Source of the DNA: VRUE01 sp963702175
Lineage (GTDB): Bacteria > Actinomycetota > Thermoleophilia > Solirubrobacterales > 70-9
Assembly: GCA_963702175.1 (NCBI GenBank)
Contig: OY969721.1
Location: forward strand, 2,232,001-2,296,000
Length of the DNA stretch: 64,000 bases
Direction: 5' to 3'
Under the pieces are notes generated by a model that worked only from the letters and a program-made list of their open reading frames with translations, ran no database searches and was not told where the DNA came from. Of this stretch, positions 15,591 through 24,270 are shown piece by piece (within the stretch, counting starts at the first letter, position 1; every line of letters begins with the position of its first letter). A program made the position numbers and the translations under genes.

Positions 15591-16166
15591 TTGACTCCCG
15601 CTACCGCCACAGACACCCGCGACCGCATCCTCCGCACCACGCTCGAGCTGATCGGGCGTGAGGGGATAGCCGCGGTCACCAACCGCAGCGTCGCCGCGGC
15701 GGCCGGCGTCTCCCTCGGCTCGCTCACGTACCACTTCGAGAGCCAGGTCGATCTGCTCCGCGAGAGCCTGCTGTTGTTCGTCGGCGAGGAGGTCGAGCGG
15801 CTGGAGGCGATCGCGGCCGACATGCGCAGCCGCCGTCCGAGCGTCGAGGAGGTTGCCGGCGAAGTGGAGCGGATCGTCGAGGAATCGACTAACCGGATGC
15901 AGCAGCTCGCCGAGGTCGAGCTGCACCTGCGCGCTGCCCGCGACCCCGAGCTGCGCGATGCTTCGCGCCGCTGCTTCGAGGCATACGAGGGCGTCGCCGC
16001 GACCGCCCTGGAGATGCTCGACGTCCCCGACCCCGACCGCCACGCGTCCGCGGTCGTGGCGCTGCTCTACGGGCTGGGGCTGCGCCGGCTCGGCACCGGA
16101 GAGGAAGACGCGGCGGGCACCGCCGAGGCGCTGCTGACGCTCGTGCGGGGCGCGCGCCAGTCGTGA
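15591..16166 (+). CDS. TetR-family transcriptional regulator
   Basis: A regulator of 191 residues with TTG start. The N-terminal helix-turn-helix is REGIAAVTNRSVAAAAGVSLGSLTYHF (about 23-50, written here in part). The C-terminal ligand domain is not assignable. It likely binds the palindrome at 15546-15561. The glycerol kinase gene starts in its stop codon (GTGA), so both are co-transcribed. Confidence 0.9.
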   Translation: MTPATATDTRDRILRTTLELIGREGIAAVTNRSVAAAAGVSLGSLTYHFESQVDLLRESLLLFVGEEVERLEAIAADMRSRRPSVEEVAGEVERIVEESTNRMQQLAEVELHLRAARDPELRDASRRCFEAYEGVAATALEMLDVPDPDRHASAVVALLYGLGLRRLGTGEEDAAGTAEALLTLVRGARQS

Positions 16167-17635
16167 TCCTCGCGATCGACCAGGGGACGACCGGCACCAC
16201 CTGTCTCGTCTTCGACGCCGAGGGGAGGATCGCCGGCCGCGCCTACTCGGAGTTCGAGCAGCACTTCCCGCAGCCGGGCTGGGTCGAGCACGACGCGGGG
16301 GAGATCTGGGCGACGACGCGGCGGGTGGCGATCCAGGCGATCACCGATGCGGGGATCCAGGGGGCAGAGCTGGACGCGATCGGGATCACCAATCAGCGCG
16401 AGACGGTGGTCGCCTGGGACCCGGTGAGTGGGGAGCCGGTGCACCGGGCGCTGGTCTGGCAGGATCGCCGCACGGCGGCACGCTGCGACGAGCTGCGCGC
16501 GGAGGGCCGCGAGGCACTCGTGCGGGAACGGACCGGCCTCACGCTCGACCCTTACTTCTCCGGTACCAAGGTCGAGTGGCTGCTGCGCAACGTCGAGGGC
16601 GCCGACCGGGCGATCTTCGGCACGATCGACTCCTGGCTCCTCTTCAAGCTGACCGGCCGCCACGCGACCGACTACACGAACGCCTCGCGGACGATGCTCT
16701 TCGACATCCGGCGACTGGCCTGGGACGAGGAGCTCTGCGCGATGCTCGGCATCGACCCGCAGCGCCTGCCCGAACCTTTGCCTTCCGCCCAGGTCTACGG
16801 CATAACTTCCGAGTTCGGCGGCGAGGTGCCGGTGGCGGGGATCGCCGGCGACCAGCAGGCGGCGCTGTTCGGCCAGGCCTGTCACACGGCGGGAAGCGCC
16901 AAGAACACCTACGGGACTGGCAGCTTCGTCCTGCTCAACACCGGGCCCGAGGCGTCGGAGCCGGGGGAGGGGCTGCTCGCCACGGTCGCCTGCGCTCCGG
17001 GCGAGGAAGCCGCCTACGCGCTCGAGGCCTCGATCTTCGTCACCGGCGCCGCGATCCAGTGGTTGCGCGACGGCCTCGGCATCCTCACGGAGGCGGGCGA
17101 GAGCGAGGCGATGGCCGCCTCGCTCGACGGCAACGACGGCGTCTATTTCGTGCCGGCCCTGACCGGGCTCGGCTCTCCGTACTGGGACCCCTACGCGCGC
17201 GGGACCGTCGTCGGCCTCACCCGTGGCACCCGCCGCGAGCACCTGGCGCGCGCCGCGCTGGAGGCGATCGCCTTCCAGACGGTCGACGCCGTGCGCGCCC
17301 AAGAGGCGGCCGCGGGCGAGCGGCTGAAGGAGCTGAAGGCCGATGGCGGCGCCGTCGCCAACCGCTGGCTGATGCAGTTCCAGGCCGACGTCCTCGGCGC
17401 TTCGGTCGTCGTGCCCGAGGTAGCCGAGACGACGGCGCTGGGAGCCGCCTACCTGGCCGGGATCGCGACCGGGCTCTGGAGCAGCGAGCAGGTGGGGGAG
17501 ATGTGGCGGGAGGCGGCCCGCTACGAGCCGGCGATGGGGGAGGAGGAGCGCGAATCGCTGCTCGGGGAGTGGCGTCGCGCAGTTGAGCGAGCGAGGGACT
17601 GGGCTCACCCGGAGGACAACGAGTCGCGCGCGTAA
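16163..17635 (+). CDS. glpK: Glycerol kinase
   Basis: Phosphorylates glycerol to glycerol 3-phosphate. It has 490 residues, the usual length for a FGGY-family kinase. DQGTTGTT (5-12) is the phosphate-binding loop, NQRET the glycerol contact, GDQQAALFGQ and NTYGTGSF the ATPase core, and ADGGAVANRWLMQFQAD the C-terminal signature. GTG start overlapping the TetR stop. Glycerol 3-phosphate would feed the acyltransferase encoded next. Confidence 0.95.
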   Translation: MILAIDQGTTGTTCLVFDAEGRIAGRAYSEFEQHFPQPGWVEHDAGEIWATTRRVAIQAITDAGIQGAELDAIGITNQRETVVAWDPVSGEPVHRALVWQDRRTAARCDELRAEGREALVRERTGLTLDPYFSGTKVEWLLRNVEGADRAIFGTIDSWLLFKLTGRHATDYTNASRTMLFDIRRLAWDEELCAMLGIDPQRLPEPLPSAQVYGITSEFGGEVPVAGIAGDQQAALFGQACHTAGSAKNTYGTGSFVLLNTGPEASEPGEGLLATVACAPGEEAAYALEASIFVTGAAIQWLRDGLGILTEAGESEAMAASLDGNDGVYFVPALTGLGSPYWDPYARGTVVGLTRGTRREHLARAALEAIAFQTVDAVRAQEAAAGERLKELKADGGAVANRWLMQFQADVLGASVVVPEVAETTALGAAYLAGIATGLWSSEQVGEMWREAARYEPAMGEEERESLLGEWRRAVERARDWAHPEDNESRA

Positions 17636-17694
17636 CCGCGGCCCCGGCAGGGGGTACGCACCAGCGACGGCCGGCCCGATCCGGCCCTGCACCG

Positions 17695-18468
17695 ATGCCA
17701 GATCTCAAACCACAGGTCTACAAAGACGAACGTCCTGCCGAGTACTTCGACCAGTTCCACGCGTTGGCGCGCAAGGGGGTCGGCTGGACCTACCCGTTGG
17801 TCCGCACGATCATCACGCTGCCGGCGCTGGTGCCTTACCGAACGCGGGCGATCGGGGTCGGCAACGTGCCGAAGTCCGGACCGGTGCTTCTCGCCCCCAA
17901 CCACTTCAGCCAGATGGATCACTTCTTCACGGGCCTCTACCTGCGCCGCCAGGTCCGTTTCATGGCCAAGTCGCAGCTCTTCGGCCCGCGGGTTCTCACC
18001 TACCTCTACAAGCACGGCGGCGTCTTCCCGGTCCGCCGTGGCCACCACGACGAGGAGGCGTTCAAGACGGCCTTCACGATCCTCGAGCGGGAAGAAATGC
18101 TGCTGGTTTACGCCGAGGGCGGCCGCTCGCGGAGCGGCGAGCTGGGGCAGGTCAAGCCGGGGATCGGGCGGATAGCTCTGGAGTCCGGCGTGCCGGTGGT
18201 GCCGGTCGCGATCCACGGCTCGGCCGCGGTGCGCAGGTGGAAGCGGCTGCGCTTCCCGAAGGTGACAGTGCAGTTCGGTGAGCCGCTCTCCTTCCCGGTC
18301 GAGGCCGAGCCGAGCCGCGAGCGCCAGCTCGAAGCGGCGACTGATGTGTTCGACAAGGTGCGGACGATGTACACACGGCTCGATGAGCAGGGCCGTCGCA
18401 ACGTGATCCGCGCCCTGCGCGAGGGCCTGCCCACGCCCGAGCCCGGCGAGCCCTCGCCGCGCGGCTGA
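17695..18468 (+). CDS. plsC: 1-Acyl-sn-glycerol-3-phosphate acyltransferase family
   Basis: A membrane-associated acyltransferase of 257 residues that would acylate lysophosphatidate. The catalytic NHx4D motif is NHFSQMD (about 64-70). The substrate motif EGGRSRSG (about 140-147) and the VPVVPVAIHGS segment follow the family order. The start is ATG at 17695, just after a GGCCGG/CCGGCC hairpin and without a clear ribosome binding site. Its position after glpK fits phospholipid synthesis. Confidence 0.88.
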   Translation: MPDLKPQVYKDERPAEYFDQFHALARKGVGWTYPLVRTIITLPALVPYRTRAIGVGNVPKSGPVLLAPNHFSQMDHFFTGLYLRRQVRFMAKSQLFGPRVLTYLYKHGGVFPVRRGHHDEEAFKTAFTILEREEMLLVYAEGGRSRSGELGQVKPGIGRIALESGVPVVPVAIHGSAAVRRWKRLRFPKVTVQFGEPLSFPVEAEPSRERQLEAATDVFDKVRTMYTRLDEQGRRNVIRALREGLPTPEPGEPSPRG

Positions 18469-18474
18469 GCGCCG

Positions 18475-19386
18475 CTACTCGTAGCGGGCCTCGAGCCCGG
18501 CGTAGAACTCCGGGTCGTGACCCGGGGTGACGATTGCGTCGGGGAACTGGCCGCGGAAGAGCTTCAGCTCCTGCAGGGAGCGGCGGTAGTTGTGGGCGTC
18601 GAAGGGGCGGGGCGCCAGCGGGGCGCTGCCCTCGAGCTGCCCCTGGGTGTAGGTGGCGTCGCCGCCGATCACGAAGTCGTTCTCCTTGAGGTGCGCGACC
18701 ACGGACATGTGGCCGGCACTGTGACCGGGTGTGTAGGCGAGGCGGACCGAGCCGTCGCCGAAGAGGTCGAAGCTGCGGCCAAAGCTCGCGTAGGAGGTGA
18801 TCCCGCCACGGTCGAAGTCGACCGTGCGGTAGTCGAAGGCGTAGTCGAAGTGCGGACGCCGGTAGCCGTTGAGGGCGGGCTGCCTGCCGCTGGCGGCGGC
18901 CTTCCACTCGGTCTCGCTGACGACGAAGGTCGCCTGCGGGAACTCGGAGATCGCCGAGGTGTGGTCGATGTGGAGGTGGGTCATTACGACGATCGGGATC
19001 TCACCGGGGTCGAGGCCACGCTTGCGCAGCTGTGCCGGCACGTCTTCGCCCGGTGCCAGTGCGGGCTTGCCGATGCGAGTCGCGATGCGGCCGAAGTTCT
19101 CGTCCCCGTCGGTGGCGATCGAGGGATGCAGGCCGGTGTCGACGAGGATCGCCCCGGCGCTCGGGTGGCGAATCAGGAAAGCGGGGATCGGTACGGTCAT
19201 CGCCGGCTCGCCGCTGAGCAGCGCCCGCAGCAGCTTCAGCGTCAGGAAGCGGCCGCCGGGACTCTCCATCATCGTGCGCGCCCATGTGACGGTGCCGGCG
19301 ACGATCGGCTCGACGGTCACAGTCGCCCCCGCCGTCCCACCGGCCAGCGGCTCGTGCAGCGGTTTCGGCTCCACGTGGACCGTCAT
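18475..19386 (-). CDS. Metallo-beta-lactamase-fold hydrolase, lactonase-like
   Basis: A protein of 303 residues with zinc motifs THLHIDH (HxHxDH), GHSAGH, GGDATY and TPGHDPE. Order and length resemble the N-acyl-homoserine lactonase (AiiA/AttM) branch. Hydrolysis of a lactone, possibly a quorum signal, is inferred from that likeness. Other MBL-fold hydrolases remain possible. It converges with plsC, six bases apart. Confidence 0.82.
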   Translation of the reverse strand: MTVHVEPKPLHEPLAGGTAGATVTVEPIVAGTVTWARTMMESPGGRFLTLKLLRALLSGEPAMTVPIPAFLIRHPSAGAILVDTGLHPSIATDGDENFGRIATRIGKPALAPGEDVPAQLRKRGLDPGEIPIVVMTHLHIDHTSAISEFPQATFVVSETEWKAAASGRQPALNGYRRPHFDYAFDYRTVDFDRGGITSYASFGRSFDLFGDGSVRLAYTPGHSAGHMSVVAHLKENDFVIGGDATYTQGQLEGSAPLAPRPFDAHNYRRSLQELKLFRGQFPDAIVTPGHDPEFYAGLEARYE

Positions 19387-19430
19387 CGCGAGTCAGGTTA
19401 TGCCAGCGGACCGGCTATAGGCTGCCTGGC

Positions 19431-20285
19431 ATGTCCGAGGGCGATCGCTCGCAGATCTTCCGGGACGGCCTGCTCGAGGGACAGGTCTGCCTGGTCTCCG
19501 GCGCCGGCAGTGGCCTGGGGCGGGAGACGGCGCTGGAGCTGGCGCGGCTCGGCGCCGCCGTGGTCGGCTGCGGCCGGCGCGAGGAGCCACTGGCGGAGAC
19601 AGCGGCGTTGGCCGCGAGCCTGCCGGGCTCATTCGAGCACGAGGCCGTCGACATCCGCGACGAGGAGGCGGTCGAGCGGTTCTTCGATGGCCTGCTGGAG
19701 CGCCACGGCCGCCTCGACACGCTGGTCAACAACGCCGGTGGCCAGTTCCTCGCTCCGGCCGAGTCGATCACGCCGAAAGGCTTCCGCACGGTAATCGAGC
19801 TGAACGTGCAGGGGACCTGGCTAATGACCCATGCGGCGGCGACTAAGTTCTTCATCCCCCAGAGCGGAGGCAAGGTGCTCAGCGTCACCCTCTCCCCCCA
19901 CCACGGGATGCCGGGGATGGTCCACTCCGGGGCCGCCCGCGCCGCGGTCGAGAACATGATGCGGACGCTGGCGATCGAGTGGGCGCGGTTCGGGATCAAG
20001 ACTTGCGCTCTCGCGGCCGGCCAGTTCGCGACTGAGACGCTGATGACCAAGTATCCGAAAGTCGTAATCGACAACCTCGAGCGCTCGATCCCGATCGGGC
20101 GCGCCGGCCGGGCGGAGGAGATGGCCTGGCTGGTTGCCTACTTGGCCTCACCCGCCGGTGACTTCTTCTCCGGCACGACGATCACGATCGACGGCGCCCG
20201 CGACAACTGGGCCGGCCCCTGGCCGCCCGAAGCGATCGTCAGCGAGTCCGGCGAGCCGGTCGCCGAGGAGCGTCGTCCCACGTGA
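19431..20285 (+). CDS. SDR-family protein, enoyl-CoA reductase-like
   Basis: A short-chain dehydrogenase of 284 residues resembling peroxisomal trans-2-enoyl-CoA reductase/2,4-dienoyl-CoA reductases. The cofactor motif is SGAGSGLG (about 23-30) and NNAGG follows. The usual YxxxK is replaced by HSGAAR, as in part of that subfamily, so a standard alcohol dehydrogenase reaction is unlikely. Its stop lies at the base of a long inverted repeat. Confidence 0.85.
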   Translation: MSEGDRSQIFRDGLLEGQVCLVSGAGSGLGRETALELARLGAAVVGCGRREEPLAETAALAASLPGSFEHEAVDIRDEEAVERFFDGLLERHGRLDTLVNNAGGQFLAPAESITPKGFRTVIELNVQGTWLMTHAAATKFFIPQSGGKVLSVTLSPHHGMPGMVHSGAARAAVENMMRTLAIEWARFGIKTCALAAGQFATETLMTKYPKVVIDNLERSIPIGRAGRAEEMAWLVAYLASPAGDFFSGTTITIDGARDNWAGPWPPEAIVSESGEPVAEERRPT

Positions 20286-20387
20286 GGCATCCGGGGACCC
20301 TCACCCGGAGACCGTTGCGCAGCAGATCGTTCGCCTGGGTTCGGGGCGCTGGCCCCTGAGTCTCCGGGTGAGGGTCCCCGGATGCCT
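20285..20387. terminator. Perfect 27-bp inverted repeat between converging genes
   Basis: Bases 20285-20311 and 20361-20387 are exact reverse complements (27 bp, GC-rich, beginning AGGCATCCGGGG) around a 49-base loop. The arms start at the last base of the SDR stop and end directly before the stop of the opposite gene. A bidirectional terminator is the simplest reading, although no T run follows and the loop is unusually long. Confidence 0.65.
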
Positions 20388-20873
20388 TCAGCGTGGTTCC
20401 AGGATGACCAGCGGGATTTCGCGGCCCTTGCTGCGGACCTGGTAGTCCGCGTAGCCGCGATAGGCCTTGACCGCCATCGGCCAGAGACGCTCGCGCTCCT
20501 CCGCGGTGGCGACCCGGGCGCGCACCGGCACATGGTGCGAGCCGACCTGGACCGCTGTGTCGGGGTTGGCCTTGAGGTTGTAGTACCAGGCCGGGTTCTT
20601 GGGGAAGCCGCCCTTGGAGGCGACGATGACCATGTCCTCTCCGTCGCGGAAGTAGAGCAGGGGGGAGGTGCGCTTGGTGCCGCTCTTGGCGCCGACGTGG
20701 TCGAGCAACAACATCTTGCCCGGCACGCCGGGGATCGTGTGGCCGAGCCGCCCGCCGCTGACTTTGTAGAGCGCGGTGTGTAGGCCCATGAAGCGACGGA
20801 GGGCAGGCCAGATCCGGTCCGCTACGTCGAGGTAGCGGGGTGGGCGCCTGCCCTCTGTCGCCGTGGTGCTCAG
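20388..20873 (-). CDS. Deazaflavin (F420)-dependent nitroreductase family
   Basis: A protein of about 161 residues of the DUF385/Ddn family, whose members use F420. Segments seen are LLLDHVGAKSGTKRTSPLLYF and VIVASKGGFPKNPAWYYNL, then ANPDTAVQVG. There is no ATG, GTG or TTG before Met at 20789 within the conserved N-terminus (YLDVADRIWPALRRFMGLHT). I place the start at CTG 20873, overlapping the upstream SDR stop; a shorter form from 20789 is the alternative. It is the second gene after the SDR. Confidence 0.8.
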   Translation of the reverse strand: MSTTATEGRRPPRYLDVADRIWPALRRFMGLHTALYKVSGGRLGHTIPGVPGKMLLLDHVGAKSGTKRTSPLLYFRDGEDMVIVASKGGFPKNPAWYYNLKANPDTAVQVGSHHVPVRARVATAEERERLWPMAVKAYRGYADYQVRSKGREIPLVILEPR

Positions 20874-21700
20874 GTGTACATCCCCCCGAACATGCCGCCG
20901 GTCACGTTCAGTACCTGGCCATGTACGTAGTTGGCGAGCGGCGAGGCGAGGAAGAGCACCGGGGCCGATGCCTCCGCCGGCGTGGCGGGACGGCCGAGCG
21001 GGATGATCGCCGAGGCCATCGCCCGCATCTGCTCGGGAATGCCGAGCTCGATCTTCTCGCCAGTCGGCGAGGTCATCTCGCCGCCCTGCTCCTTGGCCGC
21101 GGTGAGGCGGGTTTCGACGAAGCCGAAGGCGACCGCGTTGACGTTGATCTTGAACTGGCCCCACTCCTTGGCCAGCGTTTTGGTCATGCCGACGACGGCC
21201 ATCTTTGCCGCCGAGTAGTTGACCTGGCCCGCGTTGCCCATCATCCCGGAGGTCGAGGAGATGTTGACGATCTTGCGGAAGACCTCCTTGCCCTCGTTGC
21301 GCTCGGCCTTGGCTGCCTCGCGCCAGTGCGGGGCCAGTGCCCGTGCCACACGGAAGGGGACGATCGTGTGGATGTCGAGCATCGCCTGGAACTGCTCGTC
21401 GGTCATCTTGTGCGCGACGTTGTCCCAGGTGTAGCCGGCGTTGTTGACGACGATGTCGAGGGCGCCGAAGGCGTCGACGCCGGCGGCAATCAGCTTGTCG
21501 GCCGCGTCGGGCTCGGTCAGATCGCCGGCGAAGACTGCGGTCTCGCCATCGATCTCGTTCGAGGCCTGTTCGGCGATGTCGGCATCGAGGTCGTTGATCA
21601 GGACCTTGGCGCCCTCGCTGACGAACAGTTCGGCGGTCGCCCGGCCGATTCCCCGCGCCGATCCGGTGACGATTGCCGCTTTCCCATCGAGAAGTCCCAT
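20870..21700 (-). CDS. SDR oxidoreductase, FabG-like
   Basis: A 276-residue 3-oxoacyl-ACP reductase-like enzyme. TGSARGIG (12-19) binds NADP(H), NNAGY is present, and the catalytic set is SSTSG plus YSAAK. A large insert between the NNAG and Ser regions (HWREAAKAERNEGKEVFRK) is typical of some actinobacterial acyl-CoA SDRs. AAAGGAG precedes the ATG. A TetR-like palindrome lies at 21770-21781 in its promoter region. Confidence 0.9.
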   Translation of the reverse strand: MGLLDGKAAIVTGSARGIGRATAELFVSEGAKVLINDLDADIAEQASNEIDGETAVFAGDLTEPDAADKLIAAGVDAFGALDIVVNNAGYTWDNVAHKMTDEQFQAMLDIHTIVPFRVARALAPHWREAAKAERNEGKEVFRKIVNISSTSGMMGNAGQVNYSAAKMAVVGMTKTLAKEWGQFKINVNAVAFGFVETRLTAAKEQGGEMTSPTGEKIELGIPEQMRAMASAIIPLGRPATPAEASAPVLFLASPLANYVHGQVLNVTGGMFGGMYT

Positions 21701-21769
21701 CGGTATTTCGCTCTCCTTTTGGCTTGTGAAGTCGGCGGGGAAGGCTACAGGGAAGCGTGCGGCCTGGTT

Positions 21770-21781
21770 GACTGGCCAGTC
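21770..21781. promoter_or_regulatory. TetR-like palindrome GACTGGCCAGTC
   Basis: A perfect 12-bp palindrome within TTGACTGGCCAGTCGG, between the divergent SDR (minus) and RTX-like gene (plus). It matches the site at 40418-40433 (TTGACTGGTCAATC core) at all but two positions of that core, suggesting a common TetR regulator. Confidence 0.5.
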
Positions 21782-21826
21782 GGTCGCTCAAGCCCTTTCC
21801 CGAAGGAGCTTTCGTACTCTGATGCG

Positions 21827-22543
21827 ATGCCGATCGGCAGGGATGGGCTCCGCGCACTTCTTCTCGTCGCGGGCATAGCGGCAGTGACAGCACTTGCTGG
21901 TGCGAGCACGGCGACGCCCGCGGAGCGGATCGTGGTTCACGGTGCCGCCTCCGGCGCGCACCTGAAACTGAGCGTCGAGGGTGAGCAGATCATGGTCGAC
22001 GGCTTCATGAGCAGCGCCGCGCCAACTGGATGCCGCTTCACGCGAGAGCGCTTGGTCGCCGTTTGCCCACTGCGCGGAGCCTCCGCGATTGAGCTGGAGA
22101 TGGGCCGCTCGGGCGACTTGGTCGAAGTGCTCGATCCCCTGCCGATCCCCCTCACGATCTATCTCGGCAACGGCTCGGACAAGTTCATCGGCAACGGCGA
22201 GCGCGACACCTGCTATCCCGGCGGCGCCCGGCGCAACCGGTGCATCGGCGGGGCGGGCGACGACGTGTGCATCACCGGGCCGCGGAACAGCGACTGCGTC
22301 GGCGGCCCCGGCAACGATTACTGCCAGCACGGCGGCGGCAGCGACGGCTGCTGGGGCGGGCCGGGCCGGGACGTTTGCCGCATGGGCTCCGGCGAAGACG
22401 GTTGCCATGGTGACGGCGGTCGCGACCGGCTCTTTGGCGGCGCCGACCCCGATCAGCTCTACGGCGGCCGCGGCTTCGACTACTGCGACGGCGGCCGCGG
22501 CTGGGGCCGCTCACACACCTGCGAGGCCGGCCCGCGCCGCTGA
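21827..22543 (+). CDS. Secreted RTX-like protein with Cys-rich repeats
   Basis: A 238-residue exported protein. A signal peptide (LRALLLVAGIAAVTALAGASTATPA) is followed by a beta-rich part. About 110 residues of Gly/Asp nonapeptide-like repeats then end the protein (GGAGDDVC, GGPGNDYC, GGPGRDVC, GGRDRLFGGADPDQLYGG). Such repeats bind calcium in RTX proteins; here many carry an extra Cys, so disulfides outside the cell are likely. The start is ATG at 21827. A second repeat protein converges on it 15 bases away. Confidence 0.8.
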   Translation: MPIGRDGLRALLLVAGIAAVTALAGASTATPAERIVVHGAASGAHLKLSVEGEQIMVDGFMSSAAPTGCRFTRERLVAVCPLRGASAIELEMGRSGDLVEVLDPLPIPLTIYLGNGSDKFIGNGERDTCYPGGARRNRCIGGAGDDVCITGPRNSDCVGGPGNDYCQHGGGSDGCWGGPGRDVCRMGSGEDGCHGDGGRDRLFGGADPDQLYGGRGFDYCDGGRGWGRSHTCEAGPRR

Positions 22544-22558
22544 GCGGCACCGGCACGC

Positions 22559-23464
22559 TCAGCGAGTGCGGTTGAGGAGCTCGCAGCTGCGGACGCGGTC
22601 GTTGCGGTCGACGCGCGCGCGGTCGAACCCGGGACCGCAATTCACCCGCTCGCGCTTGCGGTTGCGCGCATCGACGTAGTCGTTCCCGGGACCCGCATCG
22701 AAGGCGTTGGTCCCGTGCTTGTCGATGAGCACGTCCAGGCCGCCGCCGCCCGTCAAGCGGTCGCTGCCGCGTTCTCCTTCGAGCTGGTCGTCGCCGGTTC
22801 CGCCGATCAGGCAGTCGTGCCCGTCGAAGCCGCGCAGGCGGTCTTTGGCGGCGAACCCGACGATGACGTCGGCTTCGTCGCTGCCTTTGAGGATGTTGGC
22901 CGCGTTCGTCCCCAGCACCGCCTTTACGCATCCCCCCGCGACCAGGGGCTCGGCCGGATCGGCCTGCCCGCCGCCGCGTTTGCCAGAGCCATTTCCACCC
23001 CCGCCGCTTCCGCCGCCCGCGCCGAAGCTCGGCGGGACGATCACTTCGTTCCCCGTGACGACGACGTCTGGCCCACCGTGGAGGGGGAAGTTTTCGTAGC
23101 AGCCGATCGTCAGCTCGGGAATGAGGCGGCGCGCCCGGGGTAGCGATTCCACCGACCATTCCCGCGTTTCCGAGACCGCCTGCTGGCCCGAGGTGTTGAC
23201 GACGCCGCCGACATAGATGCGTTCGGCCGTGTCCACGTCGATCATGTAGAGGTCGCCGTCGTACCAGGCCGTACCGGGCGCCGCGCCCTGGCAGGAGGCG
23301 GTCCAGTGGATCTCGACGATCCAGAGGTCGCTATTTCGGCGTTCGGTGACCTGCGCCGAGACGGTGCCGGTGGTTTTGATGTGGTCCGCCGGGCTGGAGG
23401 CCGGCAGGGCGAGCGTGGCGGACGCCACGCAGAGAAGCAGTGCGCTGAGGCGCATACGACTCAC
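22559..23464 (-). CDS. Secreted RTX-like calcium-binding protein
   Basis: A 301-residue exported protein with signal peptide LSALLLCVASATLALPASSPA. A beta-rich N-terminal domain and a Gly-rich linker (GAGGGSGGGGNGSG) lead to RTX-type repeats (LKGSDEADVIVG, LIGGTGDDQLEGERGSD, FDAGPGNDYVDARN). The C-terminus ends with a Cys pair region (VNCGPGFD, VRSCELL) seen in many related actinobacterial proteins. The role is unknown; surface or matrix calcium binding is inferred. Confidence 0.82.
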   Translation of the reverse strand: MSRMRLSALLLCVASATLALPASSPADHIKTTGTVSAQVTERRNSDLWIVEIHWTASCQGAAPGTAWYDGDLYMIDVDTAERIYVGGVVNTSGQQAVSETREWSVESLPRARRLIPELTIGCYENFPLHGGPDVVVTGNEVIVPPSFGAGGGSGGGGNGSGKRGGGQADPAEPLVAGGCVKAVLGTNAANILKGSDEADVIVGFAAKDRLRGFDGHDCLIGGTGDDQLEGERGSDRLTGGGGLDVLIDKHGTNAFDAGPGNDYVDARNRKRERVNCGPGFDRARVDRNDRVRSCELLNRTR

Positions 23465-23484
23465 CCGTCAACCGTAGCGCTGCC

Positions 23485-24267
23485 TCACCGGTCGTCGCGT
23501 GGCGGCGAGCACATCAACAGTCGGTACTCGTAGATCGTCTCGAAGCCCATCCGGCGGTACACCGGCTCGCCCATCGGCGAGGCCTGCAGCGAGGCGATCT
23601 CGGCGCCGAGATCGAAGCCGGCATTGATCGCGGCCGCCGTCACCGCCTCGCCGATGCCCTTGCCGCGAGCCTCGGCGAGCGTGCCCACCCAGTAGATGCC
23701 GGCGACGCCATGGCTGACGATCGTCATCGCGATGCCGACCGGCTTGCTGTCGAAGTAGGCGAGGAGTGCGACGGCGTTGTCGGCGGTCAGGCCGGAGCGG
23801 TCCTCGTAGTAGCTGAAGATTTCGGGCGGGAAGCCGTTGTCGGCGTAGGCGCTGGTCGCGACTCGCCAGTAGTCGTCCGCCTCGGCGGCGGTCTCGAGCC
23901 GCCGCAGCTCGATCCCCTCGAGCAGCGGGCGCTCCTCGGCTCGCCGGTGGAGGGTCATCTCCGGCATCGCAAAGACCTGCTCCAGGCCGGCTGAGTTGGC
24001 TGCCTCGATCAGGTCACTGTCCTCGGGCACGCCTCCTCGCACCCAGAGGCTGAAGCCGCGACTGCGAGCACCGAAGAACTCACGCGCCTTGACCAGCAGT
24101 TCCTCCGAGTCGACATCTCCGGTGCGGAAGGCCGCGTTGGAGATCGCCGGGTGCGAGGAGCGACCGGCGCCGAACAGCCAACCTTCTCCGGACTCGATCT
24201 CCGCGCCAGGGTCCAGTTCGAACAGCTGCCGCGAGCTGTCGACCAGGTTGAGATGGACGTCCCGCAC
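23485..24267 (-). CDS. GNAT-family N-acetyltransferase
   Basis: A 260-residue protein. The acetyl-CoA loop is LAEARGKGIGEAV (about 195-207) in the C-terminal GNAT domain, followed by ASPMGEPVYRRMGFETIYEY. The N-terminal half may be a second, degenerate GNAT domain. The substrate is unknown. GTG start three bases after the preceding gene's stop, so they are co-transcribed. Confidence 0.85.
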   Translation of the reverse strand: MRDVHLNLVDSSRQLFELDPGAEIESGEGWLFGAGRSSHPAISNAAFRTGDVDSEELLVKAREFFGARSRGFSLWVRGGVPEDSDLIEAANSAGLEQVFAMPEMTLHRRAEERPLLEGIELRRLETAAEADDYWRVATSAYADNGFPPEIFSYYEDRSGLTADNAVALLAYFDSKPVGIAMTIVSHGVAGIYWVGTLAEARGKGIGEAVTAAAINAGFDLGAEIASLQASPMGEPVYRRMGFETIYEYRLLMCSPPRDDR

Positions 24268-24270
24268 GGC

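Noticed and set aside
15600..15823. N-terminal extension of the amidase
   Set aside because: It would overlap the divergent TetR gene and its operator; ATG at 15523 has a strong ribosome binding site and the family N-terminus.
20840..21826. Plus-strand frame joined to the RTX-like gene
   Set aside because: The first 329 codons mirror the FabG-like SDR; the true gene begins with a signal peptide at ATG 21827.
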